From Puccinellia tenuiflora (taxonomy: Eukaryota > Streptophyta > Magnoliopsida > Poales > Poaceae): 64,000 nucleotides of DNA. Below are positions 53,230 through 64,000 of the stretch, in pieces. The stretch covers positions 1,071,671 through 1,135,670 of the forward strand of contig QRDG01000137.1 in the NCBI GenBank assembly GCA_012064385.1. The letters run 5' to 3'. Under the pieces are notes generated by a model. The model did no database searches and was not told where the DNA came from. It was given only the letters and a program-made list of their open reading frames with translations. A program made the position numbers and the translations under genes. The stretch's first letter is position 1; each line of letters starts with the position of its first letter.

Positions 53230-56200
53230 TATTAGAGTATATATGTGTATATTGTAGTTTCCCCACTTGTTAGGGGGCTTTCTGTATATTTGCCTGTACC
53301 TGTACTATATATGTGGCCTTTGGCCCCTGGTAATACAACAAGTTGCGCTATTTCCTAACATGATATCAGAGCTTAGGGTTTTTTTTTCTCCCACCGCACG
53401 CGCATCTCGTGCTATTTGTCGCCGCCGGTCCCGATCCGCTCTCTCTCTAATCCGGCCGACTGCTTCCGTTCCGATCCAGCTACGGTTCGTCGATCTGCCG
53501 TGGACGCCGCCGCTGCTACCATCGGCTGCGCATCTGGTCTCCTGCGGCCTCCTCCCTGCTCTCTGGTTAACCCCGCTGCCCTCTGGTCTCCACACTTCCT
53601 TGCCGCAACGCGCTCGAGCTGGTGAATTCCCGGATCGATGCAGATCGATTTCCTTTCGTCTGTGCTGCTTTCCGTACGCGTACAGGCTTGATTTCCTTCC
53701 GGCTTGGCTGCTCTCCGTACGCGTACAGGCTTGCTTTCCTTGGCTAGGCTGTGTGGCTGGTCTGCTGCTGTAGGTCTTTTTCAGATTCGTTCGTGAGCAA
53801 AAAAAAAAAAAACAACAGGTACAATGTCTTCCTCGTTGGGCTATGTTGCGATTCCTCGCTGCCCGGTGATTTTTGATGGCGCGAATTACCCTGATTTCGC
53901 TGCCTTCATGCGCGTCCACATGCGCGGTCTTCGTCTTTGGGGTGTGCTTTCTGGCGAGGTCTCCTGTCCGCCGCGCCCCGTTGCTCCTCTGGCACCCATT
54001 GCGCCGCCGCCTGTTGCCCTTGCTTCCGATGCTACTCAGGAGGCTAAGGATGCAGCCCAGATCATAAGCTCTAGAGTGCTTATGACACTGCTCTGGCTGA
54101 TTATAAAGGGAAGGTCGAGAAGCATTCTACTGCTGTTGCGACCTACCGGCTGGATCTGTCTGATTACGCTCAGTGGATAGATGAGGATGCTCGTGCTGCT
54201 GCTGTTCTCACTTCCAGTGTTCTGCCTCAGTATGCTGCTGAGTTCATGGGTCTTCCCACCGCTGCTGCTCAGTGGACTTTTCTTCGTCAGCGCTATCAGC
54301 CGTCTGGCGATGCTCTTTACCTGTCCGTGGTTCGTCAGGAGCATGATCTTCAGCAGGGCGATTCCACTATTGATGACTTCTACACTCAGAGTGCTGCTAT
54401 ATGGCGTCAGCTTGATTCTCTTCGTACTGCTGTGTGTGGCACCTGTCCCTGCTGTCTGACTGTGCGCGCAGATCTGGAGTTTCAGCGTGTCTATGAGTTC
54501 TTGTCGCGGCTCCGCAAGGAGTTTGAGCCGCGCCGTGCCCAGCTGCTTGCCCGTGGTCGTGTTCCGCTCTCTGAGGTACTAGCTGAGCTTCGGGCTGAGG
54601 AGACTCGTCTTCGTGGTGCTGGTCTTCTTGAGGTTCCCTCTGTACTTGCTGCTCGTGGTCCTCCTGTGCCGTCTGCTCGTGGTCCTTCTGTGCCGCCAGC
54701 CTCGTTGCGGTCTCCAGGTCCGCCGATACTCTCTCCTCCTCCGGCCCAGAGTCAGCCTCAGCAGCCCCGTGCGTCTCCTCGTCCTCCCTGCGCCTACTGT
54801 AACAGGCCAGGTCATGATATCTCGAGCTGCTGGAAGAGGGATCCCAGCTTACGTCAGCAGTTCCTTGCTCGTCGGCAGGCTGGTTCTTCAGGATCTTCTG
54901 CTGTTGCCCAGGCTGGATTATCAGGATCTTCTGCTGCTGCACTGTCTGATCAGGACATTATCCGAGGTCTTCGTAGTCTGCTCGCTGCTACAGGCTCTTC
55001 CTCGACGGGTACTGCTGGTTCTGTGACTAGCTCTTCGGGCACCGTGCGACCACCACCTTCTACACAGTCAGGTATGTCATCCCCGTGGTATCTGGATTCT
55101 GGAGCTTCTTTTCATATGACTTCTGCGTCTTCTATTCTTTCTGCTCTTCGCTCTTTTATTTCTCCTGTCCGTGTTATCACGGCTGATGGTACCTCTCTTC
55201 CTGTTTCCAGTCGAGGCACCCTTTCTACTTCCTCTTTCTCTGTTCCTGATGTTTCTCATGTTCCTAGTCTTAAGATGAACCTGTTTTCTGCTAGTCAGCT
55301 TACTGATTCTGGTTGTCGCATCATTCTTGACGCTGATTCTTGTGCTATTCAGGACCGTCGTACACAGGCCCTGGTTGGAGCTGGCCCTCGCAGCCTTGAG
55401 TCCCCGGGGCTATGGGAGTTAGACTGGCTTCGCGTTCCCTCCGCTGACACTTCATCAGCCAGTCCTTCTGCGGTCGCTGCTTCTGTCACTGGCTCTTTTC
55501 AGCAGTGGCATCATAGGCTGGGTCATCTTTGTGGCTCCCGTTTATCGTCATTAGTTCGTCGTGGTCTTTTGGGTCTGTCTCAGGAGATGTGTCTTTACAT
55601 TCGTGTCAGGGTTGTAGGTTAGGCAAACAGATTCAGCTTCCCTATCCTACTAGTGCGTCTGTATCTCAGCGACCTTTTGATTTAGTTCATTCAGATGTTT
55701 GGGGTCCGGCACCCTTTGCTTCTAAAGGGGGCCATCGATACTATATTTTGTTCATTGATGATTTTTCACGGTACACCTGGTTATTTTTTATGCGCTCTCG
55801 CAGTGAGGTGCTTGCTATTTATCAGCGCTTTGTGGCCATGGTTCGTACTCAGTATTCCACTCCTATTCGTGTGTTTCGTGCTGATTCTGCAGGAGAGTAT
55901 ATCTCCCAGCACCTGCGTGGTGTCCTTGCTGAGCAGGGCACCGTTGCCCAGTTCTCGTGTCCCGGCGCCCATGCTCAAATGGTGTCGCCGAGCGTAAGCA
56001 TCGTCATATTCTTGAGACTACCCGTGCTATGATGATTGCTTCCTCTCTTCCGCCGCATTTCTGGGCTGAGGCTGTTGCTACGTCGACTTACCTCATTAAC
56101 ATTCAGCCTTCTGCTGCCCTTCAAGGTGGCATTCCTCTCGAGCGTCTTTCTGGTACCTCTCCAGACTACTCGGCTCTTCGTTTATTTAGTTGCGCTTGCT

Positions 56201-58337
56201 ATGTTCTTCTTCCTCCTCGCGAACGCACCAAACTGACCGCTCAGTCTGTTGAGTGTGTTTTTCTTGGATACAGTGATGAGCATAAGGGCTACCGCTGTTG
56301 GGACCCTGTTGGTCGTCGGATGCGCATCTCCCGTGATGTCACGTTTGATGAGACGCGTTCCTTCTATCCTCGCCACACCTCTGGCACTTATCCGGTGGAT
56401 GATATCTCTTTTCTCCTTTTTCCTGATTCACCTCCTGCTGTCTCTTCTCCACCTCCTAGTTCTTGTGCGTCTCCTCCATCTTCGGCGCCATCCTCTCCTC
56501 CGCCTAGTACTCCTCGTTCTCCGGCTTCGGCTCCTCCTTCTCCTATTCCTTCTTCCTCTTCTTCTGATGCGTCGTCTTCCGCCGATGAGTCTTCCCATTC
56601 ACGGCCTGTTCGTCAGCGTCGTCCTCCTGACCGTTATAGTCCTAGTAAGTATGGTCTTTCTGTTGTCTCCGAGCCGACTTCTTATCGGGATGCTGAGCGT
56701 CATCCTGAATGGCAGCTTGCCATGGCTGAGGAGATCGCTGCGCTTGAGCGCACTGGCACCTGGGATCTTGTTTCTCCCCCTTCTGGTGTTCGTCCTATCA
56801 CGTGTAAGTGGGTCTATAAAATTAAGACCCGCTCTGATGGATCTCTCGAGCGCTATAAAGCGCGTCTTGTGGCTCGTGGCTTTCAGCAGGAGCACGGCCG
56901 TGACTATGACGAGACTTTTGCCCCTGTGGCTCATATGACCACTGTTTGTACTCTTCTTGCTGTTGCTTCTGTTCGACGCTGGTCTGTGTCCCAGCTTGAT
57001 GTTCAGAATGCTTTTCTTAATGGCGAGTTGAGTGAGGAGGTTTATATGCAGCCTCCTCCTGGGTATTCTGTTCCTGATGGGATGGTTTGTCGTCTTCGAC
57101 GATCTCTATATGGCCTAAAACAGGCCCCACGTGCCTGGTTTGAGCGCTTCTCCTCAGTGGTTATCGCCGCAGGCTTCTCTCCAGTGCTCATGATCCTGCA
57201 CTGTTTGTCTACACCTCTCCTCGGTGTCGGACCTTGCTGCTTCTCTATGTTGATGACATGCTCATCACCGGTGATGACCCTGAGCACATTGCCTTTGTTA
57301 AGGCTCGTCTACGTGAGCAGTTTCTCATGTCTGATCTTGGTCCTCTTCGCTACTTTCTTGGGATTGAGGTTTCTTCTACAGCCGATGGCTTCTTTATCTC
57401 CCAGGAAAAGTATATTCAGGATCTTCTTTCTCGGGCTGATCTTAGTGATGACCGTACTGTTGAGACTCCTATGGAGCTTAATGTTAAGCTTCGTCCTACT
57501 GATGGTGATCCTCTTTCTGATCCCACACGTTATCGTCATCTTGTTGGGAGTCTTGTTTACCTTGCTGTCACTCGCCCGGATATCTCTTATCCTGTTCATA
57601 TTCTGAGTCAGTTTGTCTCAGCTCCTACCACCGTTCACTACAGTCATCTCCTCCGTGTTCTTCGTTATCTTCGTGGCACGATTACTCGTCGTCTTTTCTT
57701 CCCTAGTTCCAGCTCTCTCCAGCTCCAGTGTTACTCGGATGCTACGTGGGCGAGTGATCCTACGGATCGTCGTTCACTTTCTGCTTACTGTGTGTTTCTT
57801 GGTGCTTCGCTTGTTGCTTGGAAGACGAAGAAACAGGTAGCGGTTTCCCGTTCGAGTGTTGAGGCTGAGCTGCGGGCTATGGCTTCGTTGATTGCTGAGG
57901 TGACCTGGTTACGGTGGTTGCTTGCAGATTTTGGGGTCTCTGTTACGACACCCACTCCTCTTTTGTGTGACAGTACAGGTGCTATCAGTATTGCACGTGA
58001 TCCGGTCAAGCATGAGCTGACCAAGCATATTGGTGTTGATGCTTTTTATACACGTGCTCAGGTACAGGATCAGGTTGTTGCGCTTCATTATGTGCCTTCA
58101 GATTTGCAGTTGGCGGATTTCTTTACAAAGGCACAAACCCGAGCGCAGCATGACTTCTTACTCTCCAAACTCAGTGTTGTGGATCCACCATGAGTTTGAG
58201 GGGGGGTGTTAGAGTATATATGTGTATATTGTAGTTTCCCCACCTGTTAGGGGGCTTTCTATATATTTGTCTGTACCTGTACTATATATGTGGCCTTTAG
58301 CCCCTGGTAATACAACAAGTTGTGCTATTTCCTAACA
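53230..58337 (+). mobile_element. Full-length Copia LTR retrotransposon with 131-bp LTRs (5.1 kb)
   Basis: LTRs at 53230-53360 and 58207-58337 are alike except for about five substitutions. The PBS directly after the left LTR reads TGATATCAGAGC (initiator Met tRNA type). The PPT GAGGGGGGG directly precedes the right LTR. Domains run in Copia order (gag, protease, integrase, reverse transcriptase, RNase H). The right LTR starts TGTTAGAG; the left has TATTAGAG. Both flanks share ATGTA, but a clean 5-bp duplication cannot be defined because of the altered left end. Confidence 0.95.
53824..58193 (+). pseudogene. Copia gag-pol polyprotein, complete in content but frameshifted
   Basis: Blocks seen: gag from ATG 53824 (FDGANYPDFAAFM); zinc knuckle C-A-Y-C..H..C at about 54787; protease active site DSGAS at about 55096; GAG-pre-integrase WHHRLGHL at about 55507; integrase HSDVWGP (first catalytic Asp, about 55689) and FRADSAGEY (second, about 55880); reverse transcriptase ETFAPVAHM (about 56910), QLDVQNAFLNGE (about 56993) and the catalytic YVDDM (about 57247); RNase H SVEAELRAMA (about 57860) and the end at 58193. 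The frame breaks near 54070, 55570, 55980 and 57190. At least two breaks are loss of one base from a short homopolymer. With almost identical LTRs this is a young copy, so either recent mutation or sequence error could explain the breaks. Confidence 0.9.
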
Positions 58338-59603
58338 TGTAGTAGGTGTACTGTAGTAGTCAACGAAACGAAATGGTGTCTCTCCTCGATCATCTGCACC
58401 TACTGTTTATTTTTTTGAGCAAGGGGTCGGTACCGAAGGACCAAGAGCTTCATTGATTGTCAACACCGGAGTTACATTTTACAGAAAAGGCCTCTAAGAG
58501 CTCCTTTGAGCGGAGGCGGAGAACTAATTCGGCGGCGTGTCCGGCGAGCGGCAGCCGAGCTCCTTTGTGCGGAGTCGGAGAACTAATTCAGGGCGTCCGG
58601 CGACCAGCAGCGGCAGCGTTGCAGGGGTCCTAGGCGCGTGATGTGCCGGCCAGCCACTCCCGTCCGCCCGTCCTCCACGTCGTCAGTCAGGTTCGTTACA
58701 CGTCGGGATCGGAGCTCCCTTGATTCATGCTGGCGTTCGATCCCACGCGGCGCACGCGTCCCGGCGCTTGCTCGCTGCCGTGGAAGGAAGGGGACGTGGA
58801 GCGGCGGCGGCACGTCCGGCGACCAGCAGCAGCATGGCAGGGTCCTACTCGCGAGCGGCCGGCCGGCGTGCGCGTGGGTTAGGCTAGAAACTAACGATAA
58901 TAACCGTAATTATGTTAATTTAAATTGTATAATTATGCTAATTATTGGCCAGATCGGACGGACAGAATAAATTGAAACAGAAGTACTCAGAAGTACATGC
59001 CAATCACCGTAAAAGCGCTCGTTTAATATATGTATCGCATCAGGTCTATGTCAATGGAGGTTTCTTAGCACTATTTTATAAACATTTTGGTTATATGGCA
59101 TACTATTTAATGAAGAAAGAGATTAAGCTTATACCTTAGCTAACATACAACCTTTGCACGTGGCCATAGGTAAAAAGTGTTGTTACACCAATCATATGCA
59201 TGCATGAACCAAACAATCATTAAAAACTAATGCATTGTACTAGTTGTATCTTAAATTTTTATTACGCATATGATAACGTGCTAAGAAACGATGCATTGGT
59301 ACAGGCCTTACAAGTTCCTCTCTTGCTATATAATTTATGTGATATAAGACTAATGTCGCTAGGTTAGCAATCAAACTTTCTCCCTTCGGTGCTGGAAATA
59401 TTGAGGGGCCCATTGATTCATAGGATTTTGAAAACGTTGGAATAGAAAAATGTAGGATCGATATGGCATGTCACACTCTCTACGGAATCGGAAACACGTG
59501 AATCTGTAATAGAAATTGTTTGGTTGCAGCACTTGAAAGAAACGGATTTGGCTAAAGAAATAGGAGTATGCCATAGTGGAAAATTTCCATGAGGCTAAAC
59601 CAA
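58338..59603. other. Intergenic sequence with short internal duplications
   Basis: No gene supported. A 60-base tandem duplication with GAGCTCCTTTG and CGGAGAACTAATTC occurs at 58498-58610, and a GTCCGGCGACCAGCAGC motif recurs at 58588 and 58815. A possible LINE tail in reverse orientation (TTTTTTTGAGCAAGG...GAGCTTCATTGAT) lies at 58410-58490. Confidence 0.5.
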
Positions 59604-59712
59604 CACTAGTAGAAAATAGGGCTTCCGTTTGCCCTTTTGTCCGGATCAACAAAGAACCGGGACCAAAGGGGGCATTGGTCCCGGTTCCATCGGCCGGGGC
59701 GCCGGGGAGCTC
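59604..59712. mobile_element. Truncated CACTA-type terminus
   Basis: Begins CACTAGTAGAAAATAGGGC, a typical En/Spm-type end in grasses, followed by a CCGGGACCAA/TTGGTCCCGG hairpin. No matching right end was found nearby, so this is a fragment or a heavily deleted MITE. Confidence 0.6.
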
Positions 59713-60990
59713 ATGAGAAAATCATATTTCTTTGTAATCCTACAAAACAGACAAGCTTGCTGTACAAGAAAATTTCCTTCTCCAAATTTCTTATGAAAAT
59801 CGATTGAACAAAAAAAAGGCAATAAACTTTTGAACTTCGTGTAAAACATTCATGTTTCCTGATTTTTGTTTTCTGACAAAGTAAATGCAAAATATAGAAG
59901 AACATCTTTTTTTTTATGGAAGATGTTTGGTTAGCTCGCTTTTTTCCACTACTATGATAAAACATTCAAATTCTATCAAATGGATGGAGGAGTACAAATA
60001 TCTATATTTTGCTTTTGTCCACATTTCAGACTTCAGGGTGTGTCACTGTCACCCAGTAGGTCAACAAGTACTGGGTACTTGAAATATGCAAAAAAAAATC
60101 AAAAGAAGTTCTTACTTAATAGCAATACGTTGAAATAAATGCAATGGTAGCTAGAAGTACCAGGGGAGTGAATTAAGCCTCGAGCATTTTCATGGTTAGC
60201 TGCAAACTTGTAACTATAAGGTGGGACCACATCGTAATAATTTGATCTTCTCTGCTAAGTTCAAGTAAGCCGAGTACTTGGTGTTTCAACTGTTCCGGTT
60301 GAGAAAAAATCATGATTTGTTTCGGTTCCATGTTTCAAGATCTAGCTAGCACACAAATTGTCAGAGGCGGAATATTTGTGCGATTCTTAGTAGGACATAG
60401 GCCAGTCGGGCAAAAAATACCTAATATGCTCATGATAATTATCATAAATATTCAAACGGGTCAAAATGACGGGCATGGTTAATCATAGCAAAGTACTGAA
60501 TCATTTAAACTGTTAATGATTGTTCGATATAATGACTATTTGTGCACTTAAAAATTATTTTTCCGGAATTTTAGTAGCAAGCCATAACACACTTGCAGCT
60601 CAAATCTGATTTACTTTCAGACAATCGGTATAATGTCAAGTGTCTAGAAAACTTGAAAATTCCTAAACGATTGAAATTGTCCAGCAATTATGCTTTACTT
60701 ACCATTTTGCACAATATATTTTTAATTGTTTTAAAAAACTATTTTTAGCACTTAGAAAAATGGAAAAATATTTTTTGGAAACTCTAGTTGGCAATATTGT
60801 TTGGAATGGCAAGATACATCATTGAGCTAAATTTGGGAATATTATAATAAACTATGACACATATATGGTCATGATCTTGGTCATTTCTCTTGAAAGTCAT
60901 GAATACTCATAATAGTCCATTTTGTGAAGGATTCTTTTTAAAATTGTCATATTGCAACTTACTTATTCTTCCTCACAACTATAAATATGA
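59713..60990. other. AT-rich intergenic sequence
   Basis: About 1.3 kb with no supported gene, repeat or structured element. Confidence 0.5.
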
Positions 60991-61990
60991 AGCGAAATTT
61001 GCGTCCGTGAGAAGCTCCGTATGTAGAAGATGGATGTGCAGCACAAGCTTTTTTCTGCCATTAAACACACCTAGCTTAATTGTTAACAAAAATGAGGAAT
61101 ATATGAAAGCCTAGTGCACCATTTATCCTCATGGATTGGATTACATTTTCACATTATCTCCAAACTCAAAGGTGTAAAGATTAGGGATCTGCATCTCGAT
61201 GTGGTGGCGCCGGACGTCCTCCTTTGATGTTGGATGCCCAACGGCCAGTATTCTTCCAAGTCTTGCCACAAGATCCTTTTCAAAGAACCGCTACGTTCTT
61301 GTACTTGGAAGCTGAATTTGAAGTCCTAGACGCTGCCTACGCTGAAGAGAAAGATATGTACACTTTACATAGGAGAGTATAATCGTGCAAGTGTTGAGTT
61401 GAGTGCATCTAACACGTACTATGTGCTGAACTCTTTAGATATACCTACCAAAGAAGGTTTTGCACGCCAATAAACAGGTCGGCGGCTACGTACGTTTGGC
61501 AATGATAGTATACCCCCAACTAATCCTTGCATTGATCGCCATTGATTTGGCACTTTTGTGTTGAACTCCGGGCGCGCGGGACAGCAATGGTCACTTGGCC
61601 TCACGGCTAACACGTAGTAGTATGTCCACCCGTTGTGGGAGGGAGGCTATAGCTGAGCGAGATTAGAATGTCCCTCTTCATCGATCTACATCTCAACCCA
61701 TGATGCCAAGATGCATGGTCCGTCACTGTATCATCACCCCGTTCGCATCATAGGTTAGACAAAGCCATGAAAATGAAACCATGCATGGCTTCTGATCGTT
61801 GACATGTTTCCCTATCTCGTTAAGCCTTCGAGAAAAAACACGGTTTAATTAACATCATGGGAGTAAGTAGGGACAGGTTGGAGAGAAAAAAACAGCACTG
61901 CTTGACACGATTGGTGTGTTCGTGTCGGCATCAAGCGCCAAGTGGGAGGGCTCGATGGACGGCGGAGGTACGCTAGGCAGCTCCGTGTGC
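60991..61990. repeat. Copy II of the local repeat block
   Basis: Collinear with copy I (47.8-50.0 kb without its MITE) and copy III (63.2-64.0 kb): GTGAGAAGCTCCGTA, TTAATTGTTAACAAAAATG, TTTTCACATTATCTCCAA, TTTGGCAATGATAGTATACC, CATTGATCGCCATTG, TCACTTGGCCTCACGGCTAA, CGTTGTGGGAGG and TTCGTGTCGGCATCAAGCG. Non-coding. Confidence 0.78.
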
Positions 61991-62618
61991 TTCCCGAGGG
62001 TCACTTGGCGCGTCTAACCTTTATCAGAAAAGTCAGAGTTAATCGTAAGAACTACCATATTTAGGGTTACGGTTTCAAAAAACCATCACCTTTCAACTTT
62101 TTCGTGTAAAACCATCAGTCCACTCTCTAGTTTTCATAAAAAGCACTGATCGATCACTTTAGATCGTTTGACGTTGTTTCTCACAAGACGGGCCCGGCCG
62201 AGAGAACCCCGCCGGGAGGGCAGCTCTAGCAATGTGGTCTTCTCAGAAGCCACCTTGGAAAGCTATAGGGAGTACAGATCATGCAGGTGTTGACTTGAGT
62301 TCATCGAATTAAATCTAATGTTGGTAGCTGGGCAGCCACCAATCCTCACCACAGACCTGCATTAACGTGTAGTAGTACTACTAAGAGTATGTGTATGTGT
62401 GGCCTCCCAAGTGATCACCTTGGTTTGATTCATTTGAGGGAAGCTTTTACTTGGTCTTTGGGTCTCACAGCTGCACCTGCTCTGCGGAAATGCATGCACA
62501 TCACACTACATGTCTTCGAATTGGTTGGTGAAACTTGATACCTCATGCGCCCTATTTTTTTTTTTTCCAGATTTGCTTAAAGTTTCAACGAAATTAAAGT
62601 GTATGAAAATAATACGTA
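61991..62618. other. Intergenic spacer with repeat fragments
   Basis: No gene supported. A fragment at 62260-62340 resembles the middle of the local repeat block (GTGTTGACTTGAGT), and 62455-62618 resembles 52010-52150 and, more weakly, 30295-30395. Confidence 0.5.
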
Positions 62619-62826
62619 CTCTCTCCGGTACGGTTTGGAAGGCACGCATGAGAATTCTCTAGGACCTAGGTGATATTTCATTGGCTCTCCATCCCGTAAT
62701 CAACTCTCTCCATTCTTTTTGATTGGTTCACAAACAGTATTTAATGCTAATACGCCTAAAATGTAAGGAGGAGTTTTGGAATTGCATGATTTTTAAAGTG
62801 CGCCTAGCAAACTGTACCGGAGGGAG
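62619..62826. mobile_element. Stowaway-like MITE (208 bp)
   Basis: Ends CTCTCTCCGGTACGGTTTG and CAAACTGTACCGGAGGGAG are inverted repeats flanked by TA at 62617-62618 and 62827-62828. The related sequence at 52140-52200 runs straight through this point without an insertion, giving an empty-site comparison. Confidence 0.88.
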
Positions 62827-62828
62827 TA

Positions 62829-63205
62829 CTCTCTATGTTTTAAATTACCCTGCATTCTGTGTTTAGATAAACTCAAGTTTTGTGAAGTTTTCCCGAAAAT
62901 CAATAATAATACATAATCATCATACATATTTTCACACTATATGTATTTAATACTATGTTGATATGTTTTCTAGGCCCCACCATCGGCTAGGTCACGATAT
63001 TCTCAACCTCACGTGACCGGATTAATTTCCACGCTGGCTAGGGCCCAATTTTGCCCAGCCCGTGCCCAATTCTTGCGGCTCGGTCATGTTGTAGGCTTCT
63101 TGGGCGCGTGGAACTGGCTCCGTGTAGGCTCCTTTGTGCACCGGTGGATCCGCTGCATCCCCAAAACCGCTCAGAAGGGCACCTCGCTAGTAAGATCTAA
63201 AAGCC
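62829..63205. other. Spacer between MITE and copy III
   Basis: 62829-62890 continues the block shared with 52145-52200. The rest is non-coding sequence with no recognised feature. Confidence 0.45.
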
Positions 63206-64000
63206 GGCCATCTTCAACAACGCGCAACCCCATCTCTACCAGCTATTGTCAACTGTCCCCACAGTACCCACTTTGTAGGTTGAGTTGTCATCCCGTGTGT
63301 AGTCATTTTTTTAGGCTTATATATAACTCTTTTTCTATCAATGCATCGAGATAGAAATCTTTTCCATTTTCTCAAGAAGGAAAAGTAAGCTAGGGAGAGA
63401 AGGATATGCACACTTTTGCGTAGGATAGTACTATCAATCTAGTGTGTTGACTCGTTAGTACATCTAATCTACTCCACACGTACGTACGTGCCAAATTCTT
63501 AGATATACCTACCAAACAAGTTCTTGCGCGTCCATAAATTGATCGGAGGCTAACTTTGGAAATGATATACCTCCCAACTAATCCATGCATTGATCGCCAT
63601 TGTTTGACACTTTTGTGTTGAACTCCGGCCAGGAGGGCCATGGTCACTTGGCCTCACATAGCTAACACGTAGTACATGAACCCGTTGTGGGAGGCTATAG
63701 CTAAGCGAGATTGTACACCGGCACATAGAGACGACTGAAGAGTGAAAACACGCCGGCCCTCTTCGTCATCGATCCACATCTCATCCCATGATGCCCGTTC
63801 CCATCATATTTGTACCAAGTGGTTGGACAAGCCTTGAAACCATGTATGGCTTCTCATCGTTGACATGTTTCGTTATCTCGTTAAACCTGCAAGAGAAAAG
63901 ATGGGTTAATTAACATAATACGAGTATGTAGGACAGGTTGGAGAGAAAAAACAACATTGCTTGCTTGACATGATTGGTGTGTTCGTGTCGGCATCAAGCG
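63206..64000. repeat. Copy III of the local repeat block (runs off the window)
   Basis: Collinear with copy I from about 47980 and with copy II: CATCTTCAACAACGCGCAAC, GTAGGTTGAGTTGTCATCCC, TCTATCAATGCATCGAGATA, TTGATCGCCATTGTTTG, GTCACTTGGCCTCAC, GTTGTGGGAGGCTATAGCT, CATGGTTTCTC-like and GTGTTCGTGTCGGCATCAAG. Truncated by the window end. Confidence 0.78.

Noticed and set aside
53267..53919. 168-codon plus and 204-codon minus frames before the Copia gag
   Set aside because: They lie in the Copia 5' untranslated leader, with no domain similarity recognised. The minus frame runs through the gag start.

Overview
The window reads as nuclear DNA of a grass, most likely a Triticeae cereal (wheat/Aegilops/barley type). 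This is an inference from plant spliced genes with GT-AG introns, GC-rich first exons, and a dense mix of grass-type transposons: Stowaway, PIF/Harbinger, hAT and CACTA MITEs, a LINE, Copia elements, and a solo LTR starting TGTAACATCCC on the minus strand. No tRNA, rRNA, CRISPR or bacterial-type feature was seen.

Layout. 1-3.3 kb: 3' part of a monodehydroascorbate reductase gene (+). 3.45-6.8 kb: a broken duplicate first exon, then a nine-exon plastid-type aldo/keto reductase gene (+). 7.3-9.4 kb: a PIF/Harbinger transposon with a decayed transposase. 9.4-21.4 kb: degenerate tandem copies of the 5' region of the next gene, split by a LINE (10.3-14.1 kb), a second Harbinger element with an intact Myb-like ORF (16.3-18.7 kb) and two hAT MITEs. 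21.4-24.4 kb: a six-exon histidine phosphotransfer (HPt) gene for cytokinin-type phosphorelay (+). 27.0-28.2 kb: an F-box gene (-). 28.3-30.2 kb: an AT-rich inverted-repeat element and a LINE ORF1 remnant. 31.5-45.5 kb: a young gag-only LTR retrotransposon (-) with a 3.2 kb solo LTR nested in its 5' LTR. 46.7 kb to the end: no host gene recognised; a diverged local repeat array interrupted by a Harbinger MITE, a hAT MITE, a foldback CACTA MITE, a full-length Copia element (53.2-58.3 kb) and a Stowaway MITE.

The host genes are functionally unrelated: ascorbate recycling, an aldo/keto reductase, phosphorelay signalling and an F-box protein. No operon-like or cluster logic is seen. Almost every long coding sequence, host and transposon alike, carries one or more 1-2 nt indels. 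That may be genuine decay or base-level error in the assembly, so disrupted status is flagged rather than assumed.

The most notable items are: repeated duplication of the HPt promoter and 5' UTR up to the start codon; a gag-only LTR element with PBS-like motifs scattered through its interior and an inverted repeat across its PPT/LTR junction; a Harbinger element that keeps an intact two-exon Myb-like ORF but no transposase; and a local repeat array that supplies empty sites for two MITE insertions.
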